Shown here: one piece after another, positions 34,172 through 42,854 of the stretch
Layout: every line of letters begins with the position of its first letter
Numbering within the stretch: the first letter of the stretch is position 1
NCBI GenBank assembly: GCA_903851195.1
Contig: CAINNJ010000067.1
Coordinates: 44,186 to 108,185 of the forward strand
DNA: 64,000 bases
Direction: 5' to 3'
From: an uncultured Acidobacteriia bacterium
GTDB lineage: Bacteria; Acidobacteriota; Terriglobia; Bryobacterales; Bryobacteraceae
Program-made: the position numbers and the translations under genes
The notes under the pieces: generated by a model
Told to the model about the DNA's origin: nothing
Database searches by the model: none
What the model saw: only the letters and a program-made list of their open reading frames with translations

Positions 34172-35014
34172 ATGAATCGCAGAAACTTCTTCCTCAGCTC
34201 TGCCGTTGCCGCAGCTCCGTTCGCTGCCGCGTCCCTGGCTGACAGCGCGCAGGCTGCCGTCACGGGCACGGGCGAGATCAAGCTCAGCGTCGCCACCTAT
34301 TCCTTCCGGAATTTCCAGCGCGACCTGTGCATTAAATATGTGAAGCAGCTCGGTATCGAGTACGTGGATATTAAAGAGTTTCACATCTCGCAGAACGATC
34401 CGCCGGCCGCCATCGCGGCGGGGCGGAAGGCGTTCGACAAAGCCGGTCTGAAGGTGGTGGGTGGTGGCAATATCAGCCTGCAGGAACCCGATGAAGCCGG
34501 ACTGCGCAAGCACTTCGAGTACGCGAAGAACGCCGGCTTCCCGATGATGATCACGGCGCCGAAGCATGAGAACCTGCCCCTCGTCGAAAAGCTCGCCAAA
34601 GAGTTCGACATCAAAGTCGCGATTCACAACCACGGTCCGGAAGACAAGAATTTCCCCTCGCCGAAAGACGTTCTGGACGCCATCAAGGGTATGGACAAGC
34701 GGATGGGTCTCTGCATGGATATCGGGCACGCGACCCGCGCGGGCGCCGACATTGTGCAGTGCACGGACGACGCGGGTCCGCGGCTGTTCGAACTTCACCT
34801 GAAGGATCTCGCGAACACGAAAGAGCGCGACAGTCAGGTGCCGGTCGGCGACGGCAAACTGCCGATTCCGGAGCTGTTCAAACATCTCATCAGGATCGGC
34901 TACCAGGGCGTTTGTTCGCTGGAGTATGAGATCGATGGCGACAATCCGATGCCTGGCATGACGAAGTCTTTCGCCTATATGCGCGGCGTGATTGCCGGCC
35001 TGAAATCGGCTTAG
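34172..35014 (+). CDS. Tat-exported sugar phosphate isomerase/epimerase-like TIM barrel
   Basis: 280 residues from the ATG at 34172, which begins a twin-arginine signal (MNRRNFFLSSAVAAAPFAAA). The mature part is a xylose-isomerase-like TIM barrel with metal-site motifs AIHNHGPED, CMDIGHATRAG, LFELHLKD and SLEYEIDGD. Tat export suggests folding with a metal before transport. Exported members of this family are common in Acidobacteria and Planctomycetes and often act on sugars, but the substrate is unknown. Eight bases separate it from the thioesterase gene. Confidence 0.85.
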   Translation: MNRRNFFLSSAVAAAPFAAASLADSAQAAVTGTGEIKLSVATYSFRNFQRDLCIKYVKQLGIEYVDIKEFHISQNDPPAAIAAGRKAFDKAGLKVVGGGNISLQEPDEAGLRKHFEYAKNAGFPMMITAPKHENLPLVEKLAKEFDIKVAIHNHGPEDKNFPSPKDVLDAIKGMDKRMGLCMDIGHATRAGADIVQCTDDAGPRLFELHLKDLANTKERDSQVPVGDGKLPIPELFKHLIRIGYQGVCSLEYEIDGDNPMPGMTKSFAYMRGVIAGLKSA

Positions 35015-35021
35015 AAGCGCT

Positions 35022-35414
35022 GTGGCTCATCACATTGAAATCGGCGCAAACCGAGAAGATTCGGTGGTGGTGGGGGACGAGCACGCCATCACCTTCCTGG
35101 GCGAGGCAGGACCTCGGGTTCTGTCGACACCCCGCATGATCGGGTTCATGGAGCGGACCTGCCGGGATCTGGTTTTTCCGATGCTGGATCCGGGGCACGA
35201 CACTGTGGGTACCCACGTGAACGTCTGGCACCGAAAGGCCGCTCCGATGGGCGCGACGGTGGTGTTCCACGCGGAACTCACCGGCGTGAACAAGCGTCGT
35301 GTCGAGTTCCGGGTGCGCGCGGTAATGGGGGAGACGATTGTGGGCGAGGGGACTCACGAGCGCGCCATCATCGAAGTCAGCCACTTCGACGCGCAGGTGA
35401 AAAAGAACAGCTAA
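35022..35414 (+). CDS. Hotdog-fold thioesterase, FlK-like
   Basis: 130 residues from a GTG at 35022. It matches the fluoroacetyl-CoA-thioesterase-like hotdog family: VLSTPRMIGFMERTCRDL, the HVNVWHRKAAPMGATV block and a C-terminal GEGTHERAII segment holding a catalytic-type His. Substrate unknown; a general housekeeping acyl-CoA hydrolase is the usual guess. It is co-transcribed with the preceding isomerase-like gene and followed by a terminator. Confidence 0.75.
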   Translation: MAHHIEIGANREDSVVVGDEHAITFLGEAGPRVLSTPRMIGFMERTCRDLVFPMLDPGHDTVGTHVNVWHRKAAPMGATVVFHAELTGVNKRRVEFRVRAVMGETIVGEGTHERAIIEVSHFDAQVKKNS

Positions 35415-35415
35415 A

Positions 35416-35445
35416 GGGCCGCGGTTCGGAACCGCGGCCCGATTT
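35416..35445 (+). terminator. Hairpin terminator after thioesterase gene
   Basis: An 11-base GC-rich perfect stem (35416-35426 with 35430-35440), three-base loop CGG, then GATTT. It begins two bases after the thioesterase stop codon. Confidence 0.7.
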
Positions 35446-35480
35446 AAACCAGTTCCTCGACCGTGTAGTCGGGTGCGAAT

Positions 35481-35568
35481 GTGGGGCAGATTGTGAATCT
35501 GTGCGCCGGTTGGTGACCGGCGCTGTTGGCTGGTTTCCAACCCGCCGCAGGATGACATCCTGCCCCAC
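35481..35568. repeat. 88-bp nested palindromic element
   Basis: The ends are a perfect nine-base inverted repeat (GTGGGGCAG and CTGCCCCAC), extending imperfectly to about 40 bases per arm. Inside are local hairpins: CAGATT-GTG-AATCTG (35487-35501), GCGCCGGT-TGGTG-ACCGGCGC (35503-35523), GGTT-TCC-AACC (35532-35542) and CAGGATG-A-CATCCTG (35548-35562). It lies between convergent genes and looks like a REP- or MITE-like unit. Confidence 0.6.
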
Positions 35569-35583
35569 TTCGAAGAACACCTT

Positions 35584-35623
35584 TACCCGGTCAAAGAACC
35601 AGGTACCCGGTCAAAGAACCAGG
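35584..35623. repeat. Perfect 20-bp tandem duplication
   Basis: The unit at 35584-35603 is repeated without change at 35604-35623, just before the stop codon of the convergent aldolase gene and 15 bases past the palindromic element. Confidence 0.85.
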
Positions 35624-35631
35624 CGCTCAAA

Positions 35632-36633
35632 CTAAGCGATACCCGCCTTCAGTTTCCAGCTCTTCGCGTCTTTCACGGCATCGTTCACGGCCTGAATGTT
35701 CTTCACGCCCTGCACGGACAGCCAGTCTTCGAGCGCGCCCACGCCCTTCTCGCCGTAGATCTTCACGCCATCGAGCCAGGTCGCGCGGCCGCAAAGCACG
35801 CCGGAGTAATCCGTGTTGCTCTCCGCCGCGAATTCCAGATTTTCGATGAAGATTTCGTTCGTCACGCCGGCGCTCAGATAGATGAACGGCTTGGTGGCGA
35901 CCGATGCGCACTCCCGGAACAGATCCAGAGCTTCGGCGCGAGTATAGGCCGCGGTGCCCTTGAACGCCCGGCTGCCTTCCACGAAAGCGGGGTTAATGGG
36001 CACTTCCACCTTCAGCACGTCCACTTTGTACTGAGGCTTCGAGAATTCTTCCATCGCGCCTTTGACGACCGACGGCTTTTTCTTCGCGTATTCCAGCGCC
36101 TTTTCGTCCGCGCCGTTTTCGTCATAACCCACGAATTCGAGGAAAAACGGAATATCGAAGGCTTCGCATTCGGCGCCGATTCTCTCGATAAAGGCGTGCT
36201 TGATGTCGTTGACGTCGGCGGGGGTGTAGGGCGTGTAATAGAGCAGGATTTTGACCGCGTCCGCGCCCATCTCGACAATCCGCTTCACCGAGAGGTGCGG
36301 CAGCAGATCCGGCATGCGGTGCTTGTCGGTCGCTTCGTAGCCCGTTTCTTCGTAAGCCAGCAGCAGCCCGGCGTTGCCCGCGCGCGCTTTGGCGGCGGGA
36401 AGGCCCCACTCCGGATCCAGCAGAATGGCGCTTGCGTAGGGAGTCAGGATCCGTGAAACGGCAACCTTAAACTCCTCCATCATCTGATCGGTAACCTGAT
36501 CCTGCGAAATTCCTTTCGCGGACGCAATTCCCTTTTTCAAACTGCCGCGCTGATCCATGGCGGCGGCGGCGATAACGCCGGCGCTGTTCGAAAGCGCATT
36601 CATGTGCTGGAGTTTCCCGGGGGAAAGACTCAT
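35632..36633 (-). CDS. LacD-like class I aldolase (tagatose 1,6-bisphosphate aldolase family)
   Basis: 333 residues. It resembles the LacD/DUF-type TIM barrel: AAAAMDQRGSLKK, ILLDPEWGLPAAKAR, VKILLYYTP, DVLKVEVPINP and FIYLSAGVTNEIF, with lysines suited to a Schiff base (AVKILLYY, DVLKVEVP). It would cleave a ketose bisphosphate to DHAP and glyceraldehyde 3-phosphate. The ATG at 36633 is chosen because AAGGAGA lies eight bases upstream. It is the last gene of the DUF1844-MBL-ribF group. Confidence 0.82.
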   Translation of the reverse strand: MSLSPGKLQHMNALSNSAGVIAAAAMDQRGSLKKGIASAKGISQDQVTDQMMEEFKVAVSRILTPYASAILLDPEWGLPAAKARAGNAGLLLAYEETGYEATDKHRMPDLLPHLSVKRIVEMGADAVKILLYYTPYTPADVNDIKHAFIERIGAECEAFDIPFFLEFVGYDENGADEKALEYAKKKPSVVKGAMEEFSKPQYKVDVLKVEVPINPAFVEGSRAFKGTAAYTRAEALDLFRECASVATKPFIYLSAGVTNEIFIENLEFAAESNTDYSGVLCGRATWLDGVKIYGEKGVGALEDWLSVQGVKNIQAVNDAVKDAKSWKLKAGIA

Positions 36634-36658
36634 TTTGTTCTCCTTTGCAAAACTCAAA

Positions 36659-37615
36659 TTATCCCACGCGCATGCGCGCTATCCGGCGGTGGAAGCGGCT
36701 GGCCGCGCCGACGTCCCGGAGGATCTGTGTTTTCAGCGCTTCGGGCGTTTCGAATTTGCGCTCATCCCGGACAAATGCGAGGAAATCGACCTCGATCCGG
36801 GCGGGCGCGGCCTCGATCGGCGGATCGAGCAGGAACGTCTCGACCGTCAGTTCCCTGCCTTCGAAAGTGGGCCGGAAGCCAACGTTGGTGATCGAGCGCC
36901 ACTCCGCTTGCGTGTTCTGGTCACGCGTTCTCGTCACGTAGACGCCGTTTTTGGGCAGCAGTTCGTTTTCCGCCGCGAGATTCAGCGTGGGCACGGTCTG
37001 TTTCGAGCCGATGCCGTAGCCGCGCACCACGGGACCCTCCAGGGCGAACGGCAGCGTCAACATGCGGCAGGCTTTCGAAACGCGCCCGTCGGCAACCAAA
37101 GAGCGGATGGCCGTGCTGCTGGCGCGCTGGCCTCCGGAGAGGATCGCGGGCATGGCCTCGACATCGAAACCCAGCGTGTTCCCGAGTGTGCGAAGTGTTT
37201 CGATGTCGCCCGATTGTTTGTAGCCGAACCGGAAATCCTCGCCGACCAGGACGACTCGCGCCCGCAGTGCGTCCGAGAGGATCCGGCCGGCGAATTCCTC
37301 GGGGCTGATTTTCGCGAATTCGAGGGAAAAAGGAAGCAGCAGAGTCGCCTCGACCCCTTCGTCTTCAAAACGGCGCAGTTTCTGGGAAATTGTTGTGATC
37401 AGACGGGGAGCCCGTTCCGGCGCCAGCACCCGCGCGGGATGCGGGTCGAACGTCAGAACGGCCGCCGTCAGATCGGTGTATTGTTCGTGAGAGATGGAAA
37501 TGACGCGCCGCAGAATCTGCCGGTGCCCGATATGCAGCCCGTCGAAATTGCCGATTGTGACGACCGAAGGCCCGAAGCCCTCCGGGATTTCCTCCGGGGA
37601 GCGAAAGACTCTCAT
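36659..37615 (-). CDS. ribF: Bifunctional riboflavin kinase / FAD synthetase
   Basis: 318 residues. The N-terminal nucleotidyltransferase domain carries TIGNFDGLHIGHRQ and, later, GEDFRFGYKQSG and SSTAIRSLVADG. The C-terminal kinase domain carries GPVVRGYGIGSKQTVPTLNL and NGVYVT. It converts riboflavin to FMN and then FAD. Its start overlaps the stop of the metallo-hydrolase gene by four bases (ATGA), which indicates coupling. ribD and ribE lie 11 kb away in a separate operon. Confidence 0.93.
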   Translation of the reverse strand: MRVFRSPEEIPEGFGPSVVTIGNFDGLHIGHRQILRRVISISHEQYTDLTAAVLTFDPHPARVLAPERAPRLITTISQKLRRFEDEGVEATLLLPFSLEFAKISPEEFAGRILSDALRARVVLVGEDFRFGYKQSGDIETLRTLGNTLGFDVEAMPAILSGGQRASSTAIRSLVADGRVSKACRMLTLPFALEGPVVRGYGIGSKQTVPTLNLAAENELLPKNGVYVTRTRDQNTQAEWRSITNVGFRPTFEGRELTVETFLLDPPIEAAPARIEVDFLAFVRDERKFETPEALKTQILRDVGAASRFHRRIARMRVG

Positions 37616-38379
37616 CCCTGGATTTCCAGACCGTCGTACGCCAGAAAAATCCCCGGCGGCAGGGCTGCCTCGGTGAGCTGGTGCGGCAGATCGTGGCAGA
37701 TGTGGGTAAAGAACGTTCTACCGGGCTTCAGCAGACGGGCGGTGGCGATGGAATCCGCCACGGTCGAATGGGTTGGGTGCGGCTTGTGGCGGAGGGCGTC
37801 GAGGAACAGAACGTCCAGCCCGCGCAGTTTCTCCAGGGAAGACTCCGGAATCTCACTGTGGTCCGTCAGATACGCGAAACGTCCAAACCGGAAGCCCAGA
37901 ACCGTGCTTCGTCCATGCAGCACTGGTATGGGCTCGAATTCCAGGCCCGCGACGTCGAAGGGCGTGTCTGTAATCAGATTGACTTCGAGTTTCGGGACGG
38001 CGGAGGAGTGCCCGCGGTCTTCGAACGCGTAATCGAAGATCCGGCGGATGACGGAGAACGTAGGGGCGGACGCGAATAACGGAATCGCGGCCTGCTGCCG
38101 GTAGTTGAAGGGGCGAATATCGTCGAGGCCCAGAATATGATCGGCGTGGGCGTGCGTGAACACGACCGCATCCAGCCGTTCCAGGCCGGACCGCAGGACC
38201 TGGGTGCGGAAGTCCGGTGTGGTGTCGATGACGATGTTGCGTCCCGCGTGCTGCACCAGAATGGACGGGCGAAGGCGGTTATCGCGCGGATCTTCGGACA
38301 GGCAGACCGCGCAGGAGCAACCGATCGTCGGCACGCCGGAGCTGGTGCCTGAACCCAGGACAGTGATCTTCAGGTTCAT
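37612..38379 (-). CDS. MBL-fold metallo-hydrolase, PhnP-like
   Basis: 255 residues. The metal motif THAHADHILGLDD, the N-terminal LGSGTSSGVPTIGCSCAVC (with Cys residues typical of PhnP-type phosphodiesterases), the YLTDHSEIPE Asp and the final THICHDL His are present. The family cleaves cyclic phosphodiesters or related compounds; the substrate here is unknown. Co-transcribed with ribF. Confidence 0.87.
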   Translation of the reverse strand: MNLKITVLGSGTSSGVPTIGCSCAVCLSEDPRDNRLRPSILVQHAGRNIVIDTTPDFRTQVLRSGLERLDAVVFTHAHADHILGLDDIRPFNYRQQAAIPLFASAPTFSVIRRIFDYAFEDRGHSSAVPKLEVNLITDTPFDVAGLEFEPIPVLHGRSTVLGFRFGRFAYLTDHSEIPESSLEKLRGLDVLFLDALRHKPHPTHSTVADSIATARLLKPGRTFFTHICHDLPHQLTEAALPPGIFLAYDGLEIQG

Positions 38380-38387
38380 CGCCTCAT

Positions 38388-38708
38388 CTATTTCGAGGAT
38401 GCCGCCTGCATGGCGTGGACGAAGCGGAAGCGGAGGTCGGCGACCGAATCGTCCAGATCTTTCTGTTCCCGCGGCGTCAGATTGCCGCGCGTTTTTTCCT
38501 GCAGCATGGCCAGAAGATCGATGTTGTGGCGTCCGAGTTCGAAGTCCGGCTCCTGATTGTCCTCGAACGGCAGCAGCCCAAGATTGAGTTCGGCCTGCAG
38601 GCGAAGCGAGTAGACCAGGAAGTCGAAGTCGGCGGCCGGCAGTTCGGGCCTCGAATCCTCTTCGTCACCGACCAGATCGCCGGGCATCATTTCGGCTTCG
38701 TCACTCAT
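38388..38708 (-). CDS. DUF1844-family protein
   Basis: 106 residues. An acidic N terminus precedes a helical domain with FLVYSLRLQAELNLGLLP, IDLLAMLQEKTRGNLTPREQKDLDD and LRFRFVHAM, characteristic of the DUF1844 family found widely in Acidobacteria and deltaproteobacteria. Function unknown. The ATG at 38708 was chosen over a longer frame to 38774. Eight bases separate it from the metallo-hydrolase gene. Confidence 0.78.
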   Translation of the reverse strand: MSDEAEMMPGDLVGDEEDSRPELPAADFDFLVYSLRLQAELNLGLLPFEDNQEPDFELGRHNIDLLAMLQEKTRGNLTPREQKDLDDSVADLRFRFVHAMQAASSK

Positions 38709-38891
38709 TGTTTTCAGTCTACAACTCCGCGGGAAGCGCCGTGTTTGGCCGATTGACCGGTATTTTTTACGCACCTGAAAATATCATGCCTGACATCGCG
38801 AGTTCCGGTTTACGCACCGTGCAACGGGAAGGCGCTCACCGAAGTCTGGCCTGCCGATTGCAGCGTCTGGTTCCTGACAAACGCAGTCCGC

Positions 38892-40289
38892 ATGACTCCC
38901 GAGCAGCAGACCCTCACGACTCCCCCGGACCAGCCGGGCAGGTGGACTTTGTCCGATGAGGCTAACGAGGTGGAGGCGGATGCGGAGTTGATCGCGGACA
39001 TCCGTCGTGCCGCTATCGAAGCGTTCCTGGCGATTCCCCGGCGCGGTATGGAAATCGGAGGACTGCTGCGGGGGCGACTCCACCGGGAGCCGGGAACCCG
39101 AACCCGGTTTGTTTTGAGCGGATTCGAAGAGATTCCGTGTGAACACGCCAGCGGACCATCGTACCTGCTCAGCAAGCGGGATCGGGAGCGGCTGGCGGAG
39201 AGACTCGGTGAGCGCGGGGCGGAGGGATCTTCCTCCGTCGTCGGTCTCTACCGTAGTTACACGGGGCGCGAGGCGGAGCCGGATGCGGCGGATCAGGAAG
39301 TGATTCGGGCGTTCTTCCCGAATCGGCAGTTGGTTTGTCTTCTGTTGCAGCCCTTGTCAGTCGATAAGTGCCCGGTCACCGTTCGGTTCTCGGGCATTGC
39401 CGGGCTGCTCTCCGAAACGTCCGAGAAGAGCGTCCCGCCACCTCCTGCGGCTTTATCCCCGGAGGGGCCCGCACCCGAACCGCATCCCGCGTTCGCCCGG
39501 GAGATTCCGTGGCACCAGCGCTATCGGGAGGAGGCGCGGAGGCCCGCGCGCATTCCGGACCTGCGGCGTTTCGGCATGGCGGCGGCGTTCTGCGTGCTGT
39601 TCGGGATCGCGGCCGGCTCGCTTTGGGAACTGCACGAAAGGAATGCCGAACCCCGCTGGGCTCCTGTGCATTTCGACGCGCGCGTGTTCGAAGGCGACAT
39701 GATCCTGAACTGGGATCCGGGCATTCCCGCGGTGACACAGGCAACGCGTGGCGTGCTGCTGGTCAATGACGGGCGAACTCCCCGGACGATTCAGCTGAGT
39801 CCGGAGGTTCTGCATCGCGGCAACCTGAAGTACACGCCGGAATCGGCCGATGTGCTGTTCCGGCTTCGTCTCTATAACGAAGGAACGCTCGCGGTGACGG
39901 ATTCGCTGCGGGTGATTGCGCCGCGGCGGGCCGTTTCGACCATGGCGGCCCAAGCGGTTGCGGACAAGGTGCCGGAGCCGGCTACGCCCAAGGCCTCTGT
40001 CGAGAAGCCGGCGCCAGCGGGCAGCGTGACAGTCCGGCGCGAGGTGCAGCCCGAAATTCCGGCGGGAATCCGGAACCGGATCACGGCTCCGATCGAGATT
40101 CAGGTCATCGTCGGAATCGATGAGTCGGGCCGCGTAATCCGGGCGTTTTCGAAAACGCCCGGTCACGGGCTGGACCGCTATCTCGCGGATGAAGCCGTGA
40201 AGGCCGCGCGCCAGTGGTTATTCAGTCCGTCGCGCTCGGGAAGCTCAAAGGTTCTGAACTTTGCGTTCACTCCACCCGCGCAACAGTAG
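38892..40289 (+). CDS. MPN/JAB-like (inactive) plus TonB C-terminal domain fusion protein
   Basis: 465 residues. Residues 35-170 look like an MPN/JAB fold: EIGGLLRG matches the first motif with its Glu, and VVGLYRSYTG...DAADQE matches the zinc motif, but its two His are Arg and Tyr, so metal-dependent peptidase activity is unlikely. A membrane helix follows at about 225-248 (MAAAFCVLFGIAAGSLW), then a region of beta strands and a C-terminal TonB-like domain (ITAPIEIQVIVGIDESGRVI, AVKAARQWLFSPS). The protein is probably anchored in the inner membrane with the TonB part in the periplasm. It ends back to back with the convergent 816-residue gene. Confidence 0.6.
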   Translation: MTPEQQTLTTPPDQPGRWTLSDEANEVEADAELIADIRRAAIEAFLAIPRRGMEIGGLLRGRLHREPGTRTRFVLSGFEEIPCEHASGPSYLLSKRDRERLAERLGERGAEGSSSVVGLYRSYTGREAEPDAADQEVIRAFFPNRQLVCLLLQPLSVDKCPVTVRFSGIAGLLSETSEKSVPPPPAALSPEGPAPEPHPAFAREIPWHQRYREEARRPARIPDLRRFGMAAAFCVLFGIAAGSLWELHERNAEPRWAPVHFDARVFEGDMILNWDPGIPAVTQATRGVLLVNDGRTPRTIQLSPEVLHRGNLKYTPESADVLFRLRLYNEGTLAVTDSLRVIAPRRAVSTMAAQAVADKVPEPATPKASVEKPAPAGSVTVRREVQPEIPAGIRNRITAPIEIQVIVGIDESGRVIRAFSKTPGHGLDRYLADEAVKAARQWLFSPSRSGSSKVLNFAFTPPAQQ

Positions 40290-42740
40290 CTACTGGGCGG
40301 GTTTGTTTTCGGCCACTGGCACGACGGCGGTGTGCGGCACGTTCGGATCGTCCCGGAGTTTCACGAACAGCATGCCGCCCGGCGCATGGGGCACCGGCAG
40401 CACGGCGCCGACAAAGCCCTCCGGCACCTGAACGGAATCGGTGAAATTCGCAGCCGACGCCACGCTCTGCAGCAGGAACAGATTCGCGCCGCTCAGGACG
40501 CAGGGCGCGGCGTCTTCGGCCGGACACTTCAATTCCTTCAGTTCCGGAATTCGCACCAGGGTCGCCAGCGCCTGCCAGTCACCCGTCACGCCGCGCTCAT
40601 CCACGGGACGAAAGCGCAGCGGACCAAAAGCGGATTTTCCAAAACACTTCAGCGGCTCCAGCGTGGCGAGCACGGTGTGAGGATCCTGCAGCGTGAGGCT
40701 TCCGTCGGCGATGTTCAGCATGACCCGCAGGTCTTCTCCGGCGGCGATTTCGATCTTCTCTCCCCTGGGGAACACATCGGGCACCACGGACTTCAGAGAG
40801 AAGGAGAGACGTCCATCGAGCGGGAGTTCGTTGGGATCCGTGAGCTGAATCACGGAAGACGCGGCGGCCGCCCCGGGTTCCGCCACCTTGCTCAGCAGCG
40901 TCACCCGCGGCCGGGGCGGCTCGACGGCAACCGGCACGTCGAGGCTGCGCCCGTCTTTCAGCAAGACTTTCGCTTTCAGCGCGGCCCCGGGTGTCAAAGC
41001 CGCGGTCGACTTCGCGTCCGGAGCCTGGAGCGACAGCTCGTCCGGCTTCACCAGCCCGGCCGAGGCGAAGTGGATCCCGCTCACTTCCACGCCGGCGACT
41101 TCTTCCAGCCGGGAGCCACGCAGCGTAGCGCGCGCTTCGCCCGGGACGATCAGGAAACGTTCCAGATGGCCGGTCTCGGCGTAGATGCTGATTTTCGCCT
41201 CGTCCGTGTGCGGCAAGCCGGCCTGGCTGACGGCCAAGGTGAGAGTTCCAGGCGTGGCGCTCCCGGCCGGAACCTTGACCTCCACTTCATCCGGCTTGGA
41301 AACTTTCCAGGCCGCGGCCAGTTCGTTTCCGCGCGGGTCTTTCACGGCCACTTTCACGACGCAGGCAGCGGGTTCCGCGTGCAGACTGAAGGTATGTTCA
41401 TGCCCGGCAAGCAGGGATGCCGTCTCAGGCAACAGGACGCTCCACTGGGCGGGGTGTGCGCTTTGCAGAGGGAACGCGGGGCCGGTATACGAATCGAAGC
41501 CCCACTGGCCGCGCAGGGTTCCCACAGAGCCCAGATCTCCGGGCTTCCTGCCGGCCAGCAGATGCGTGTCAATGACGTAGCCGCCCCGCAGCGGATCGGC
41601 CTTCGCCGGCAGATCGACACCTGGCCCGTTTTTGCCTTCCACGCGAAGCACCAGATCGTGCAGCAACCCCGTGGAGTAGGCGAGGGGGGCGCCCGAGACC
41701 TGCAGCACCAGCGGCGTCTTTTGCAGGCAGGAGGATTGTTGGGGTTCCACGGCGCGCAGCGGGGGCGGCATCTCCTGGCGGATGGCGGGCAGCGCCGCCA
41801 CGATCACCGATTTCGGATTGTGAAAAGACGGCGCGGTATTCAGCTTGAGTTGCAGCTGATCCTCGCGCGGAAGAGCCAGCGCGGGTATGTACTGATACTG
41901 CGCGGTATGCAGAGCGTCGAGAATTCTCGCCATATCGACAATGGCCCCGACATACGGGCTGAAGTAGCCGCTGCCCGCGGTCGGCGTATAAGTGATCTGG
42001 CCGATCAGATCGGATGCATGCCCCTGGGTGAGAGCGCCCACCATGGTCTGGCTGTGCCCGTCATTCAGAACGAGGTTATCGCTCTTCTGCGTGAGACAGG
42101 CCGCCTGCTGCTCGATGAGCTTGCGGAAACAATCGTCTTCCAGACGGATGCTCAGACTGCGCGCCAGCAGCACGGATTGATCGTGCACTTTCGCGGGGTC
42201 GCCGTCCGCCAGTTGGTGCATGGCCGCGAGGTAGGTATCAAGGCGCGAGCGGTCGAGGCTCGCCTGTTCGAGATCCTGTATGGCGCGCACGAAGGATCCG
42301 GGACGACCTCGCACCGCCGACCGGAGCGTGCTGAAGCCGCCCGTGGTGTCCGGAGCGAGAAAGATAACGGCCTGTTCCGCGCCTTCCGGGACCGTCACGA
42401 AAATGCCTTCCTCGCGGATCTTCCGGGTCCATGTCTCGGCCTGCGTAAACCAGTCTTCGGGAGGAGGGTTCGTCGCGCCGCGCAGAAAAGCCGCCACGAG
42501 AAGATAGCGAACGGCCTGATTGCGAGGCAGCGCCGGATGGATCCAGAGCCGGTCTCCCGTTTGCAGATTCGGCACCTGGGAGATGGGCAGAGTGCGGCCG
42601 TTGCGCTGAACCCGGACATCGATAACAGGTCCGGCCAGATCGAAGGCCGCGATATCGGCGGAGGCGAAGCGAGAAGAAAGCAGGGTGCAAAAAAGAACGC
42701 AAAGGGCCGAAAAAGGGCGCCCGAAATCCATTCGGTCCAT
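40290..42740 (-). CDS. Large secreted protein of unknown function
   Basis: 816 residues. A signal peptide (ALCVLFCTLLSSRFASA) is followed by a helical region to about residue 320 and then what look like repeated beta-sandwich segments to the end. Cysteines occur in several spaced positions (DDCFRKLIEQQAACL, SSCLQKT, AACVVK, LKCFG, LKCPAEDAAPC), consistent with disulfides outside the cytoplasm. I recognise no catalytic motif and no named family. It stands alone on the minus strand, and its stop codon directly abuts the stop of the MPN-TonB fusion gene. Confidence 0.7.
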   Translation of the reverse strand: MDRMDFGRPFSALCVLFCTLLSSRFASADIAAFDLAGPVIDVRVQRNGRTLPISQVPNLQTGDRLWIHPALPRNQAVRYLLVAAFLRGATNPPPEDWFTQAETWTRKIREEGIFVTVPEGAEQAVIFLAPDTTGGFSTLRSAVRGRPGSFVRAIQDLEQASLDRSRLDTYLAAMHQLADGDPAKVHDQSVLLARSLSIRLEDDCFRKLIEQQAACLTQKSDNLVLNDGHSQTMVGALTQGHASDLIGQITYTPTAGSGYFSPYVGAIVDMARILDALHTAQYQYIPALALPREDQLQLKLNTAPSFHNPKSVIVAALPAIRQEMPPPLRAVEPQQSSCLQKTPLVLQVSGAPLAYSTGLLHDLVLRVEGKNGPGVDLPAKADPLRGGYVIDTHLLAGRKPGDLGSVGTLRGQWGFDSYTGPAFPLQSAHPAQWSVLLPETASLLAGHEHTFSLHAEPAACVVKVAVKDPRGNELAAAWKVSKPDEVEVKVPAGSATPGTLTLAVSQAGLPHTDEAKISIYAETGHLERFLIVPGEARATLRGSRLEEVAGVEVSGIHFASAGLVKPDELSLQAPDAKSTAALTPGAALKAKVLLKDGRSLDVPVAVEPPRPRVTLLSKVAEPGAAAASSVIQLTDPNELPLDGRLSFSLKSVVPDVFPRGEKIEIAAGEDLRVMLNIADGSLTLQDPHTVLATLEPLKCFGKSAFGPLRFRPVDERGVTGDWQALATLVRIPELKELKCPAEDAAPCVLSGANLFLLQSVASAANFTDSVQVPEGFVGAVLPVPHAPGGMLFVKLRDDPNVPHTAVVPVAENKPAQ

Positions 42741-42854
42741 ACACCCATTTTAGGGTCCCGGAGACTGCCTCCAGGCCCTTGTGTGTGCGATCCGCGACAC
42801 TAAGACGAATTATTCCCGGATGTTACCATCGGATTGACCCCACTACTTTCAACT

